Source: Bradyrhizobium sp. 186 (GTDB lineage Bacteria; Pseudomonadota; Alphaproteobacteria; Rhizobiales; Xanthobacteraceae). Taken from it: a DNA stretch of 64,000 nucleotides. The position numbers were made by a program, and so were the translations under genes. Shown piece after piece: positions 8,790 to 17,545 of this stretch. Within the stretch, counting starts at the first letter, position 1; the number at the start of each line of letters is the position of its first letter. The notes beneath the pieces were generated by a model. The model worked only from the letters and a program-made list of their open reading frames with translations. It ran no database searches and had not been told where the DNA came from. Location: positions 558,001 through 622,000 of the forward strand of contig NZ_CP082164.1 of assembly GCF_023101685.1 (NCBI RefSeq), written 5' to 3'.

Positions 8790-8984
8790 ATGGCTCAACC
8801 GCTGCACACCACCCATCCGGTCTCGGACAATTCGCCTACTGCCGGCCGGACGCCGTTCGTGCTGCTGTTCGCGGCTGGTGGGATCAGTGGGCTCGTCGTG
8901 ATCGGCGTGCTGGCGCTGTGGTTCCACTACGGCACCCAAATGTTCTTCGAAATGATCAGGACCGGATTTGCCGCCTGCTTCTGA
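8790..8984 (+). CDS. Small single-span membrane protein upstream of SCO
   Basis: A 64-residue protein: a polar N-terminus (MAQPLHTTHPVSDNS) followed by one strongly hydrophobic helix (PFVLLFAAGGISGLVVIGVL) and a short aromatic tail. It lies 24 bases before the SCO gene, so probably shares its mRNA and may be a small partner in copper delivery to cytochrome oxidase. I do not recognise a named family. The start is uncertain: TTG 8748 is in frame upstream, and neither start has a strong ribosome site. Confidence 0.55.
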   Translation: MAQPLHTTHPVSDNSPTAGRTPFVLLFAAGGISGLVVIGVLALWFHYGTQMFFEMIRTGFAACF

Positions 8985-9008
8985 TCCGCGACAGGAAGTG
9001 TTCCGCCC

Positions 9009-9599
9009 ATGAGTTCCGCCACCCGCCCGCTGGTGATCGCAACTGCCTTCGCCGCAAGCCTCGTCGTCGGGCTCCTGATCATATTCTGGGCCATGGGCGG
9101 GGTGAGCAAGGTGGCGCAGCCGGCCGCGATCGGCGGCCCGTTCCAGCTCACCGACCAGAATGGCAAGACCGTCACCGACAAGAACTTCAAGGGCAAGCCG
9201 ACCCTGATCTTCTTCGGCTACACCCATTGCCCCGACGTCTGCCCGACCTCTCTGTTCGAGATCTCGGAAGTGCTGCGGGCGATGGGCAAGGATGCCGACA
9301 AGGTCAACGCCATCTTCATCTCGGTCGATCCCGAGCGGGACACCCAGGCCGCGATGAAAGACTATCTCACGAGCTTCGATCCGCATCTCGAGGGCCTGAG
9401 CGGCGATCCCGCCGAGACCGCCAAGGTGATCACGTCCTATCGGGTCTACGCCAAGAAGGTGCCGACCAAGGACGGCGACTACACCATGGACCACACCGCG
9501 CTGATCTATTTGATGGACCGCGACGGCAGGTTCGTCTCGCCGTTCAACCTGAAGCGCAGCCCCGAAGAAGCGGCGACAGAGCTGAAGCGGTATCTCTGA
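9009..9599 (+). CDS. SCO1/SenC/PrrC copper chaperone
   Basis: A 196-residue membrane-anchored thioredoxin-fold protein. One N-terminal helix (residues 9-30) anchors the periplasmic domain. The copper ligands are the cysteines of FGYTHCPDVCPT (C74 and C78) and the distal histidine of YTMDHTALIY (H162), all present. SCO proteins insert copper into, or keep reduced, the CuA centre of cytochrome c oxidase subunit II; the aa3 oxidase operon lies at the far end of this window. It probably forms an operon with the small membrane protein before it. Confidence 0.93.
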   Translation: MSSATRPLVIATAFAASLVVGLLIIFWAMGGVSKVAQPAAIGGPFQLTDQNGKTVTDKNFKGKPTLIFFGYTHCPDVCPTSLFEISEVLRAMGKDADKVNAIFISVDPERDTQAAMKDYLTSFDPHLEGLSGDPAETAKVITSYRVYAKKVPTKDGDYTMDHTALIYLMDRDGRFVSPFNLKRSPEEAATELKRYL

Positions 9600-9632
9600 C
9601 GTTTGTTCGATCGAGCCGCGAACTCCGCTGCA

Positions 9633-9749
9633 CCTCTCCCGCTTGCGGGGGAGGTCGGCGCGAAGCGCCGGGTGGGGGCTCTCTCCTCTTGGGGAACGTC
9701 GCCTGCGGATGCACCCCCACCCCAGCCCTCCCCCGCAAGCGGGAGAGGG
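9633..9749 (+). repeat. Palindromic repeat, CTCTCCCGC family
   Basis: The outer arm CCTCTCCCGCTTGCGGGGGA at the left is mirrored by CCCCCGCAAGCGGGAGAGG at the right. The inner part contains the self-complementary GGCGCGAAGCGCC. It lies between the SCO gene and the binding-protein gene. Confidence 0.9.
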
Positions 9750-9847
9750 AGTCCACCGCCCTTTGAGGCCGCAATCGGCGCTCGCGTTCCCGGCGGGATG
9801 GTCTATAAGGCGCTCCGATCCCAACGAAATTCGTTCATTTCCCGCCG

Positions 9848-10756
9848 ATGGCCGCATCGCGACAGGTAAAATCGCTCCAAACCGTTCGCCGTGTCCTGCT
9901 TGGGCTGGCGGCCGGCTTCTGCCTGCTCGCAGGCCTGACCGGCGCAAAAGCCCAGGCCCCGGCGGCGCCTCAAGCCTCGCCTCGGGCCGCCCCCCAGGCC
10001 GTGCCCGGTTTCTGGGACCCGCGACGGCGCCCGGAGCGACCGGACCTGTCGCGCCTGACCGTAATCCGCTTCCTGACCGAGACCGACTATCCGCCGTTCA
10101 ACTACACCGGCGCCGACGGCAATCCGGCCGGCTTCAACGTCGATCTCGCCCGCGCGCTGTGTGAGGAGATCAAGGTCACCTGCACGGTGCAGATGCGCCG
10201 CTTCGAGACGCTGGTCGATGCGCTCGCCTCCAACCGGGGCGACGCCATCATCGCCTCGATGGCGGTGAGCCCGCAGCTCCGCGCCCGCGTCGATTTCACC
10301 GATCCCTACTATCGTGTGCCGGCGCGCTTCGCTTCGCGCAAGGATGCGGTGATGCCGGAGATCCGCCCGGAATATCTCGAGGGCAAGAAGGTCGGCGCGA
10401 TCGCGGGCTCCGCGCATGAAGCCTATCTGAAGGCGATGTTCACCGACGCCGAGCTGCACGGTTATCCCAACGACGACGCGATGCGCGGCGCCTTGCGCAA
10501 GGGCGAAGTCGATTTCATCTTCGGCGACGCCATCTCGCTGGCGTTCTGGATCAACGGCACTGATTCGGGCGATTGCTGCGCCTTCTCCGGCGGCCCCTTC
10601 GTCGAGAGCCGCTTCTTCGGCGAGGGCATCGGCATCGCCGTGCGCAAGGGTAACGACGTGCTGCGCCAGGCCCTGAACTGGGCGCTGTTCCGCGTCTGGG
10701 AAAAGGGCCGCTACACCGATCTGTGGCTGCGGTATTTTTCGGTGAGCCCGTTTTAG
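9848..10756 (+). CDS. Periplasmic substrate-binding protein (SBP_bac_3, amino-acid type)
   Basis: A 302-residue precursor with a signal peptide ending at about GAKAQA and a proline/alanine-rich linker. The SBP_bac_3 domain shows the opening TETDYPPFNYTGADGNPAGFNVDLARALC, in shorter form YPPFNYTGADG and GFNVDLARALC, plus RFETLVDAL and DAIIASMAVS. This family binds polar amino acids or related solutes for ABC importers. No permease or ATPase is adjacent, so it is an orphan here. The ATG at 9848 begins the signal peptide directly. Confidence 0.85.
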   Translation: MAASRQVKSLQTVRRVLLGLAAGFCLLAGLTGAKAQAPAAPQASPRAAPQAVPGFWDPRRRPERPDLSRLTVIRFLTETDYPPFNYTGADGNPAGFNVDLARALCEEIKVTCTVQMRRFETLVDALASNRGDAIIASMAVSPQLRARVDFTDPYYRVPARFASRKDAVMPEIRPEYLEGKKVGAIAGSAHEAYLKAMFTDAELHGYPNDDAMRGALRKGEVDFIFGDAISLAFWINGTDSGDCCAFSGGPFVESRFFGEGIGIAVRKGNDVLRQALNWALFRVWEKGRYTDLWLRYFSVSPF

Positions 10757-10767
10757 GTTCTTCTTCG

Positions 10768-10934
10768 TCTCTCCCCGCCTGCGAGGAGAGGCCGGATCGC
10801 ATCGTCAGATGCGGTCCGGGTGAGGGGGACTCTCCGCGAGTCCAACTCTCACCGTGATTGCGGAAGCAGCCCCGCACCCAACCCTCTCAGGGCGAGCGAA
10901 GCTCGTCCCGGCCCCGTAAGAACGGGGCGAGGGA
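10768..10934 (+). repeat. Palindromic repeat, CTCTCCC family, degenerate copy
   Basis: Left arm CTCTCCCCGCCTGCGAGGAG is partly mirrored by CCCCGTAAGAACGGGGCGAG at the right, with internal pairing CGGATCGCATCGTCAGATGC. It is more diverged than the copies at 9633 and 26530. It separates the binding-protein gene from lysyl-tRNA synthetase. Confidence 0.7.
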
Positions 10935-11010
10935 GTAGGCGCGGCGAAAGCCGCACGAACTTTTGCATTCTGCCCGGAAATCGCTATTTTCCGCGGCCCG
11001 GAGGCCCTTA

Positions 11011-12654
11011 ATGTCCGTTATCGATCTTGCCGCAAACCCGAGCGACCTGCGTGTGCTCGCCGAACAATCCAGCGCCTGGCCGTTCGAGCAGGCGAAGGCG
11101 ATTGTCGCGCGTCTGAAAAAATCGCCCAAGGACGAGGTGCTGTTCGAGACCGGCTACGGCCCGTCCGGCCTGCCGCATATCGGCACTTTCGGCGAGGTCG
11201 CGCGCACCTCGATGGTGCGCCACGCCTTTCGCGTGTTGACCGAGGACAAGATCAAGACGCGCCTGCTCGCGTTCTCCGACGACATGGATGGCTTCCGCAA
11301 GGTGCCGGACAACGTGCCGAACAAGGATCTTCTGGCGCAGTATCTCGGACGGCCGCTGACCGCCGTGCCGGACCCGTTCTCGAACGAATATCCTTCGTTC
11401 GGCGCCGCCAACAACGCGCGCCTGCGCGCCTTCCTCGATCATTTCGGCTTCGACTACGAGTTCGCGAGCTCGACGGACTATTACAAATCAGGCCGCTTCG
11501 ACGCGACGCTGCTGAAGATGCTCGCTGCCTACGACCAGATCATGGCGATCATCCTGCCGACGCTCGGGCCCGACCGTCGCGCGACCTATTCGCCGTTCCT
11601 CCCGATCAGCAAGACCACCGGGATCGTGCTCCAGGTGCCGATGATCCGCCGCGATGTTGCGGCGGGCACCGTGACCTATGTCGATCCGGACAGTGGCGAG
11701 GAAGTTGAAACGCCCGTCACCGGCGGTAACGTCAAGTGCCAGTGGAAGGCCGACTGGGCGATGCGCTGGGTCGCGCTTGACGTCGACTATGAGATGGCCG
11801 GCAAGGACCTCATCGACTCCGTGAAGCTGTCGGGTGCGATCGCAAAGGCGCTCGGCGCCACGCCGCCCGAAGGTTTCAACTACGAGCTCTTTCTCGACGA
11901 GAAGGGCCAAAAGATCTCGAAGTCGAAGGGCAATGGGCTCACGATCGACGAGTGGCTGCGCTACGCCTCGCCGGAATCGCTGTCGCTGTTCATGTATCGC
12001 GAGCCGAAGGCGGCGAAGCGGCTCTATTTCGACGTCATTCCGCGCAATGTCGACGACTACCAGCAGTTCATCGACGGTTTTGCGAAGCAGGATGGAAAGC
12101 AGCAGCTCGGCAATCCGGTCTGGCATATCCACAGCGGCCATCCGCCGAAGGGCGACATGCCCGTCACGTTCCAGCTTCTGCTGACGCTGGTGTCGTCGTC
12201 GAATGCGGAAAATGCCGAGACGCTGTGGGGTTTTATTGGCCGCTATCGCCCCGGCGTGTCGCCGCAGACGCATCCAAAGCTCGATGCGATGGTCGGCTAC
12301 GCCATCAACTACTACCGTGACTTCGTGGCGCCGACGAAGCAGTTCCGCGAGCCGACCGAGACCGAACGCGCGGCGTTGCAGGATTTGCGCGATGCGCTGT
12401 CGCAACTGCCGCCGGAATCCTCGGCCGAGGATATCCAGAACGTCGTCTACGAGATCGGCCGCCGCGATCCGTTTCTCGATTCTGTCAAGAAGGGCAAGGA
12501 CGGCCGGCCCGGCGTCACGCTCGACTGGTTCAACATGCTCTACCAGGTCCTGCTCGGCCAGGAGAAAGGCCCGCGCTTCGGCTCCTTCGTCGCCGTCTAC
12601 GGCATCCAGAACGCGATCAACATGATCGACGGCGCGCTGGCGCGGAGCGCATGA
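11011..12654 (+). CDS. lysK: Lysine--tRNA ligase, class I
   Basis: A 547-residue class I lysyl-tRNA synthetase, the archaeal-type enzyme used by many alphaproteobacteria in place of the class II form. The class I signatures are both present: HIGT at residues 56-59 (in [11 protein letters not shown]) and KISKSK at residues 301-306. Length is normal (510-550). The ATG at 11011 has a GGAGG site six bases upstream; the in-frame extension to 10963 reads through the repeat region and is not likely protein. It is transcribed alone. Confidence 0.95.
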   Translation: MSVIDLAANPSDLRVLAEQSSAWPFEQAKAIVARLKKSPKDEVLFETGYGPSGLPHIGTFGEVARTSMVRHAFRVLTEDKIKTRLLAFSDDMDGFRKVPDNVPNKDLLAQYLGRPLTAVPDPFSNEYPSFGAANNARLRAFLDHFGFDYEFASSTDYYKSGRFDATLLKMLAAYDQIMAIILPTLGPDRRATYSPFLPISKTTGIVLQVPMIRRDVAAGTVTYVDPDSGEEVETPVTGGNVKCQWKADWAMRWVALDVDYEMAGKDLIDSVKLSGAIAKALGATPPEGFNYELFLDEKGQKISKSKGNGLTIDEWLRYASPESLSLFMYREPKAAKRLYFDVIPRNVDDYQQFIDGFAKQDGKQQLGNPVWHIHSGHPPKGDMPVTFQLLLTLVSSSNAENAETLWGFIGRYRPGVSPQTHPKLDAMVGYAINYYRDFVAPTKQFREPTETERAALQDLRDALSQLPPESSAEDIQNVVYEIGRRDPFLDSVKKGKDGRPGVTLDWFNMLYQVLLGQEKGPRFGSFVAVYGIQNAINMIDGALARSA

Positions 12655-12675
12655 TTGCGGGATGGGTGAGCGGGG

Positions 12676-13161
12676 CTAAAGCGGCTCGCCCGCCTTGGTC
12701 GTGAATTTGTAAAGCCCATCCGGCCCGAGCTCGGCACGCATATCGACGTCGGGATAGCTGATCTCATCGTCCGCCGTGCGGTCGCCGATTACAAGCAGTT
12801 TCGCGTCCTGCCCCGTCCGGTTGACGAAGCGGTGTGCGTCGCCGCTGCCCGCCGAGAAGCCGGCGCACATTCCCGCCATCAGCACCTGCGCGCCGCCATC
12901 GGTCTCGAGCACCACCTCGCCTTCGAGCACGAACACGAATTCGTCCTGGCGCGAATGCGCGTGGCGGAACGAGGATTGGCCGCCCGGAATGATGCGGGTC
13001 AGGTTGACGCCGAAATTTGTCAGGCCCGCGTAGTCGCCGAGCCGGCGATTGTAGCGCATCTGGTTGGCGGCGCGATGCACTGCCGGATAGCTCGTAGAAT
13101 TGCTCTCGCTCACATCGTCCGGATTGAACGCAGGGAGTGCTAATCTGGATGGTGCGATCAT
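12676..13161 (-). CDS. Cupin-domain protein
   Basis: A 161-residue protein with one cupin barrel. Metal-binding motif 1 is visible around SSFRHAHSRQDEFVFVLEGEVVL (two His, one Glu in HAHSRQDE) and motif 2 around GDAHRFVNRTG (His). Small cupins of this type are dioxygenases, isomerases or sugar/amide-binding proteins; the substrate cannot be read. The ATG overlaps the stop of the PanE-like gene by four bases (ATGA), so the two are translationally coupled. Confidence 0.8.
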   Translation of the reverse strand: MIAPSRLALPAFNPDDVSESNSTSYPAVHRAANQMRYNRRLGDYAGLTNFGVNLTRIIPGGQSSFRHAHSRQDEFVFVLEGEVVLETDGGAQVLMAGMCAGFSAGSGDAHRFVNRTGQDAKLLVIGDRTADDEISYPDVDMRAELGPDGLYKFTTKAGEPL

Positions 13162-14105
13162 TGCACTTTCCTGGTCAGATCGGTGATCGGCGCAGCGTCC
13201 GCCGCGCGCATCAGGGTCAGCAACATCCGACAGAGCGGCGTTGCGATGTGATGGCGCTCGCCGGCTGCCACCACCGCGCCGGTCAATGCATCCACCTCGG
13301 ATGGCCGTCCGGCCATGCGGTCGAAATACATCGAGGTGCCGGCGTCGGGCGGGAAGGTCGTCAGCATCGCTCGCAATTTCGAGGCTTCGTCGGCTGTGAG
13401 CTGGGCGCCGTCGGCGCGCGCGACCGCAGCCGCCTCCTCGAGGGCGGAGAGCACCAGCTCGCCCATGTCCTCGCGCCGGAACACGCCCTGGCGCTGGAGC
13501 GTGAGCGCGGTGGTCGGATTGGCCACGGCGTTGAGCAGGAGCTTGCGCCAGGCGATGGTCTTGAAGTCGAGGCTGACCAGGATCTGCATCGAGGTGCCTT
13601 CGAGCAGATCCACGAAGGCGCGTCCGCCGGCATCGTCGCTGACCGCAAAATCGTAGTCGCTGGCGCGGCGATAGCGGACACGGTCGGGCGCAAGCCGTTC
13701 GCCATTGTAATAGACGATGGTCGGCACCACGGTTGCCGGTCCGACGAACGGCGCCAGCCGTTCGGCATGCCCGATGCCGTTCTGCAAGACGGCGACATGC
13801 GTGCCGGGACCGCAGAGCCGTTGCAGCCAGGACCCACTCGAGGCGGTGTCCTGCGCCTTCGTGCACAACAGCACCCAGTCATGGATATCGGCCCGTGACG
13901 GATCGGTCAGGACGGGAAGCCGCGCCTCGATGGTGCGGTCGGGGCGTTCGACGACCAGCCGTTCGATCCCGCGTCTCACGCAGGCGGTGACGTGGTGCCG
14001 GCCGGCCGCATCGAGCGAGCCGGCAATGATGCCGCCGATACTGCCGAGGCCGATGACCGCAATGCGGCGGCGTGCAGACGTGGCGGCGTGATCGCTCAGG
14101 GACAT
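13158..14105 (-). CDS. Ketopantoate reductase-family oxidoreductase (PanE/ApbA)
   Basis: A 315-residue NADPH-dependent reductase. The Rossmann motif is VIGLGSIGGIIAG near residues 16-28, the middle contains VLLCTKAQDT (the lysine-bearing segment of the family) and the C-terminal domain has FKTIAWRKLLLNAVANPTTAL, where the conserved lysine and asparagine lie. PanE makes pantoate for coenzyme A, but bacteria carry several paralogues acting on other 2-ketoacids. Coupling to a cupin gene and an AraC gene suggests a catabolic paralogue more than pantothenate synthesis. Confidence 0.85.
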   Translation of the reverse strand: MSLSDHAATSARRRIAVIGLGSIGGIIAGSLDAAGRHHVTACVRRGIERLVVERPDRTIEARLPVLTDPSRADIHDWVLLCTKAQDTASSGSWLQRLCGPGTHVAVLQNGIGHAERLAPFVGPATVVPTIVYYNGERLAPDRVRYRRASDYDFAVSDDAGGRAFVDLLEGTSMQILVSLDFKTIAWRKLLLNAVANPTTALTLQRQGVFRREDMGELVLSALEEAAAVARADGAQLTADEASKLRAMLTTFPPDAGTSMYFDRMAGRPSEVDALTGAVVAAGERHHIATPLCRMLLTLMRAADAAPITDLTRKVQ

Positions 14106-14188
14106 CGATTGAACCTCCGGGGATCGCTGTAGGGCCCGTATTCCTCGTCAGTATTGGCTGAAATTGCGGCGGGCTGTCGTTGCGCCGA

Positions 14189-15022
14189 TCAGCCGGCTCG
14201 CGCGGCTTGCGCAAACTGCAATGGAGTGATGCCGTAGCAGCGCCTGAAATGCTTGTTGAGCGCCGCCTGGTCGCAGAAGCCCGCCGCCAGCGCGCTTTCC
14301 GCCAGCGAATGGCCACGCCTGAGAAGGCGGCAGGCGGCGTTGAGCCTGATGTGAACGAGATAGGCGTGCGGGGTCAGCCCGACGGCGCGCTTGAACAGTC
14401 CGATCAACTGGAAGCTGGTGAGCTCGGCGGCGCAGGCGAGCTCGTCGAGGCTCAGGTTTTCGGCGTGGCGCTCCCGCATCAGCGCGATCAGCCGCATTGC
14501 GACGGCGTCCTGTTCTGCGGGGACGCTGCGGCGGCCGGCGCCGCTGCCATGGCGCGCGAACAGTCGGCCGAACGCATCGATGACGAGCTCGTCGGCGAGG
14601 AGACCGTCCTGCTCGGTCTCGAGCGCCCGGTGCAACCGGCCGAACCGCTCGATCAGGTCGCCGTCGTCGAGCATGCTCGCCAGGAAATGGGGCATGGTGT
14701 CGATGCCGAAGCGCCGGGCGAGATCGTCGATCGCCGGCGGTGCCAGATAGAAGGCGCGATAGCGCCAGTGTTCGCTGTCGCCCATCCGCGCCGACTGCCG
14801 GTCTCCGGGATTGGATACGAACAGCGTGGCCGGGCCGACCTTCCGCGCAATGTTCCGGTTGCGGATTTCGGCGCCGCCGGCCTCGGTCACCGCGATCACG
14901 AAGGCATCATGGGTGTGGGTGCCGTAGTCGTGATGGCGGAAATCGGCGCGCAGCAGGCTCATGCCGGCAATCCGCCGGCTCTGCCAGTAGTTCGTGTGGT
15001 TCCCGGTGTTCCGGCGCGCCAT
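14189..15022 (-). CDS. AraC-family transcriptional regulator
   Basis: A 277-residue regulator with an N-terminal AraC-type cupin sensor (FRHHDYGTHTHDAFVIAVTEAG) and a C-terminal double helix-turn-helix: LSLDELACAAELTSFQLIGLFK, then HSLAESALAAGFCDQAALNKHF and the signature YGITPLQF. It lies 83 bases upstream of the PanE-like gene on the same strand and probably controls it and the cupin. It is also divergent from the ABM-domain gene at 15175, another possible target. The inducer is unknown. Confidence 0.88.
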   Translation of the reverse strand: MARRNTGNHTNYWQSRRIAGMSLLRADFRHHDYGTHTHDAFVIAVTEAGGAEIRNRNIARKVGPATLFVSNPGDRQSARMGDSEHWRYRAFYLAPPAIDDLARRFGIDTMPHFLASMLDDGDLIERFGRLHRALETEQDGLLADELVIDAFGRLFARHGSGAGRRSVPAEQDAVAMRLIALMRERHAENLSLDELACAAELTSFQLIGLFKRAVGLTPHAYLVHIRLNAACRLLRRGHSLAESALAAGFCDQAALNKHFRRCYGITPLQFAQAARAG

Positions 15023-15174
15023 TGCAAGCTCGTTTCCCGTCTCTCGCTCATCATGACGTCACGGGCGGGATTGCGCGAGACGCAAAAACGGGATGGGAGC
15101 GTTGCGGCAATTTCGGCCAATACGAGTCCCCTCTTCCCCGTCAAAAGTCTGTGTCGCAAGTTTTGGAGAGTCGA

Positions 15175-15501
15175 ATGATCGCGCGCATCTGGCGTGCGGC
15201 GGCCACGCGGGACAAGGCCGCCGCCTATCAGCATCATTTCGCGACCAGGGTCGTTCCGCATCTTGAGGCGATCCATGGCGTCTGCGGTGCGTCGCTGCTG
15301 CGGCGCGAGGCCGAGGGCGGCACCGAGTTGCTGGCGCTGACGCTGTGGCAGAACCTCGACAGTATCCGTGCCTTCACCGGTCCCGATCCCGACAAGGCCA
15401 TTGTCGATTCCGATGCGCGAGCCATGCTGACGGCCTTCGATGCAACGGCCGCCAACTACGAGGTCGTCGTCGACGTTCGGGCTCGGCTCCCTCGTGATTA
15501 G
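15175..15501 (+). CDS. Antibiotic biosynthesis monooxygenase (ABM)-like dimeric ferredoxin-fold protein
   Basis: A 108-residue alpha+beta barrel protein. It opens with IARIWRAAATRDKAAAYQHH, typical of ABM-family small proteins, with central strands GASLLRRE and ELLALTLWQNLDSIRAF. Such proteins bind or oxidise small aromatic or haem-like molecules, often as dimers. The ATG at 15175 has a GGAGAG site four bases before it; the upstream open frame (from 14740) is antisense to the AraC gene. Its stop overlaps the convergent carbonic anhydrase stop by four bases. Confidence 0.7.
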   Translation: MIARIWRAAATRDKAAAYQHHFATRVVPHLEAIHGVCGASLLRREAEGGTELLALTLWQNLDSIRAFTGPDPDKAIVDSDARAMLTAFDATAANYEVVVDVRARLPRD

Positions 15502-16253
15502 ATCGAGCGCAGCACGTAGCGGCGGTTGTCCTTCTGCACCGGCCGCGCATTCATGGGATAGAGTTTTGCAAACGCAGCGACATCGGTGGCGGAGACCTGG
15601 ATCGGATCGGTCAGCAGCAGCCATTCGACCACTTCGGAGCAGGGCGGTGTCGTCAGCGAGCCCGAATAGCGGAAATAGCTGAGCCTCTGCGGCAGCATGG
15701 CGCCCGGATGGATGCCGCTGTCTGCCTTCACCGCAGGCCCTTCCGTGGCCGGCATCGTCTTGACGATCTGGCTGAAAGCCGCATTTGGCTTGCCCTCCGC
15801 CATCAGCACGCCCACCACCGCGAGCCCGCCAGCGTCGGCGCGGTGCACGAAATGCGCCTCCATCGGAAAATTCTTGCCTGCGATCATGTGCTCGCTCGGG
15901 CGGTGGAAGTGCACCTGCAGCAGCTTGTATTTGACGTCGCCGAGCGTCAGCGTGCTGCCCTCAGTGAAGTTGAGCTGGATCGTGTGCCCGTTGTTGATGA
16001 TGGTGTCGGCGGTCCTGGCCAAGCTCAGCTTCAGCAGGGGCAATTGCGACTTGATCGGCCCCCCGATGTCGATCGGAGACTGTTGCAGGCCGACCGCGCA
16101 GGCCTTGTTGGCGGCATCGAGCTCGCCCCATTTGGCCGGACCGCCGGCGCCCTCATAGCTCCAATGCGCGCCTTCGGCCGCGAACGCCGGCTTGCACAGC
16201 GGACAAAGGGCGAGACCCGCGAGCGCTTTCAAAGCGTGACGGCGATTCATCAT
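15498..16253 (-). CDS. Periplasmic alpha-carbonic anhydrase
   Basis: A 251-residue precursor. The N-terminus carries NRRHALKALAGLALC, compatible with a twin-arginine or Sec signal, ending near PAFA. The alpha-class signatures are QSPIDI, LQVHFHRPSEH (zinc ligands H115 and H117) and MEAHFVHR (third ligand H134), and SLTTPPCSEVVEW downstream with the conserved Thr-Thr. It interconverts CO2 and bicarbonate in the periplasm. A GGGGGAA site precedes two adjacent ATG codons at 16253 and 16250; either could start. Confidence 0.92.
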   Translation of the reverse strand: MMNRRHALKALAGLALCPLCKPAFAAEGAHWSYEGAGGPAKWGELDAANKACAVGLQQSPIDIGGPIKSQLPLLKLSLARTADTIINNGHTIQLNFTEGSTLTLGDVKYKLLQVHFHRPSEHMIAGKNFPMEAHFVHRADAGGLAVVGVLMAEGKPNAAFSQIVKTMPATEGPAVKADSGIHPGAMLPQRLSYFRYSGSLTTPPCSEVVEWLLLTDPIQVSATDVAAFAKLYPMNARPVQKDNRRYVLRSI

Positions 16254-16343
16254 ATTCCCCCTAAGATGCATTATGAGCCCGCGAATATGCGCGCAACCTA
16301 GGCGAGAGGCGCGGTGAGTCGCAATGGCAATCGCGCCTCGAAC

Positions 16344-16970
16344 CTACTGGCTCGCCCACATGATGCGCGCGATCCACGCGACGTCGCTGATGGCCATCGT
16401 GCGCTCGGGCTGCGTCGGATCGAGCGACTGCAACTCCAGCGCCTTTGCAGTGCGGCGCTTCAGCGTCGCGACCGTCACGTCGCCGGCTTTGGTCTTCACC
16501 ACCACGCGGTGCCCCTTTCGGATCGGCGTGTCCGGCGAGACCAGGATGACGTCGCCGTCGCGATAGGCCGGCGCAAGCGCGTCACCGGAAATCTCCAGCG
16601 CAAAGGTGTGGCTGTCCTCGGCGGTAGGCAGCGCGATATCGGTCCAGCCCTTGCCGCTGGGAAAGCCGGATTCGTCGAAAGAGCCGCTCGCGCCGGCCTG
16701 CGCGAAGCCGAGCAGCGGGATCGAGCCGTCGGCTCCCGCGCCGTCGCCGATCAGTTTCACGAAGGTGTCGATCGAGGAGCCGGCCGCGGTGAGCGCCTTC
16801 GCGATCGATTCGGTCGAGGGCCAGCGCTCGCGGCCGTCGGAGGTGACGCGCTTGGATTTGTTGAAGGTGGTGGGGTCGAGCCCGGCGCGCTTGGCAAGCC
16901 CGGACGGCGACAGCCCGGCGCGCGCCGCCAGCCGATCCAGCGCGCCCCAGATCTGGTCGTGCGTCAGCAT
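16344..16970 (-). CDS. HTH (XRE) repressor with S24 peptidase-like domain
   Basis: A 208-residue LexA/CI-like regulator. The N-terminal helix-turn-helix is LAARAGLSPSGLAKRAGLDPTTFNKSKR; the C-terminal S24 domain has FALEISGDALAPAYRDGDVILVSP (serine position of the family is ISGDALAP, where the usual M-S is I-S-G-D-A-L) and KGHRVVVKTKAGD with the lysine. The usual catalytic serine follows G-x-S-M; here GDALAP lacks it, so self-cleavage may be lost. It is divergent from the DUF952 gene. ATG 16970 is chosen as the beginning of conserved sequence; ATG 16997 is in frame upstream. Confidence 0.8.
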   Translation of the reverse strand: MLTHDQIWGALDRLAARAGLSPSGLAKRAGLDPTTFNKSKRVTSDGRERWPSTESIAKALTAAGSSIDTFVKLIGDGAGADGSIPLLGFAQAGASGSFDESGFPSGKGWTDIALPTAEDSHTFALEISGDALAPAYRDGDVILVSPDTPIRKGHRVVVKTKAGDVTVATLKRRTAKALELQSLDPTQPERTMAISDVAWIARIMWASQ

Positions 16971-17200
16971 CCTCTGCGCTTTGGCCTGCCTGACCATGGA
17001 AGGTCCAGCCCGTCGCAACTCAGGAAAACTGTCCTCAAATCAACCGGTTTTCCGTTTTTCGTGCAAGGGGCAGCGGCTAAGTCTTGAGTTCGGCAGGGGT
17101 GGCCTTTACGGTCGCGCCCGGGATTTAAAGACCCGTCAGAGACGAAAACCCCAAGAGACTCAAAGAGCTGACTCAACGGGCAAACAGGGCTGCGCAAGCG

Positions 17201-17545
17201 GTGGTCAAGATCTACAAAATCTGTCCGGCCTCGGCCTGGCGCGAGGCGGAACGGCAAGGCGTGTATCGGGGCAGCGCGGACGACGCGCGGGACGGTTTCA
17301 TTCATCTCTCGACCGCTGCCCAGGTTCCCGAGACCGCACGGAAGCATTTCTTCGGCCAGCGTGCGCTGTTCCTGGTCGAAATCGACGACGAGGCGCTCGG
17401 AGCCGGCTTGCGCTGGGAGCGCTCGCGCAATGACGAGCTGTTTCCGCATCTCTATGGCGAACTCGATCTCGGCGCGGTGATCTCGGTGACGAATCTCAAC
17501 ATGCGCTCCGACGGCAGCCACGACATTCCGGAGCTCGCGCCGTGA
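17201..17545 (+). CDS. DUF952 family protein
   Basis: A 114-residue protein matching the DUF952 pattern: IYKICPASAWREAERQGVY at the start, DGFIHLSTAAQVPETA in the middle and FPHLYGELDL near the end. The family is related in fold to ADP-ribosyltransferase-like proteins but has no settled function. It starts with GTG. Its stop overlaps the pyrD start by four bases (GTGA), so the two are coupled. Confidence 0.85.
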   Translation: MVKIYKICPASAWREAERQGVYRGSADDARDGFIHLSTAAQVPETARKHFFGQRALFLVEIDDEALGAGLRWERSRNDELFPHLYGELDLGAVISVTNLNMRSDGSHDIPELAP

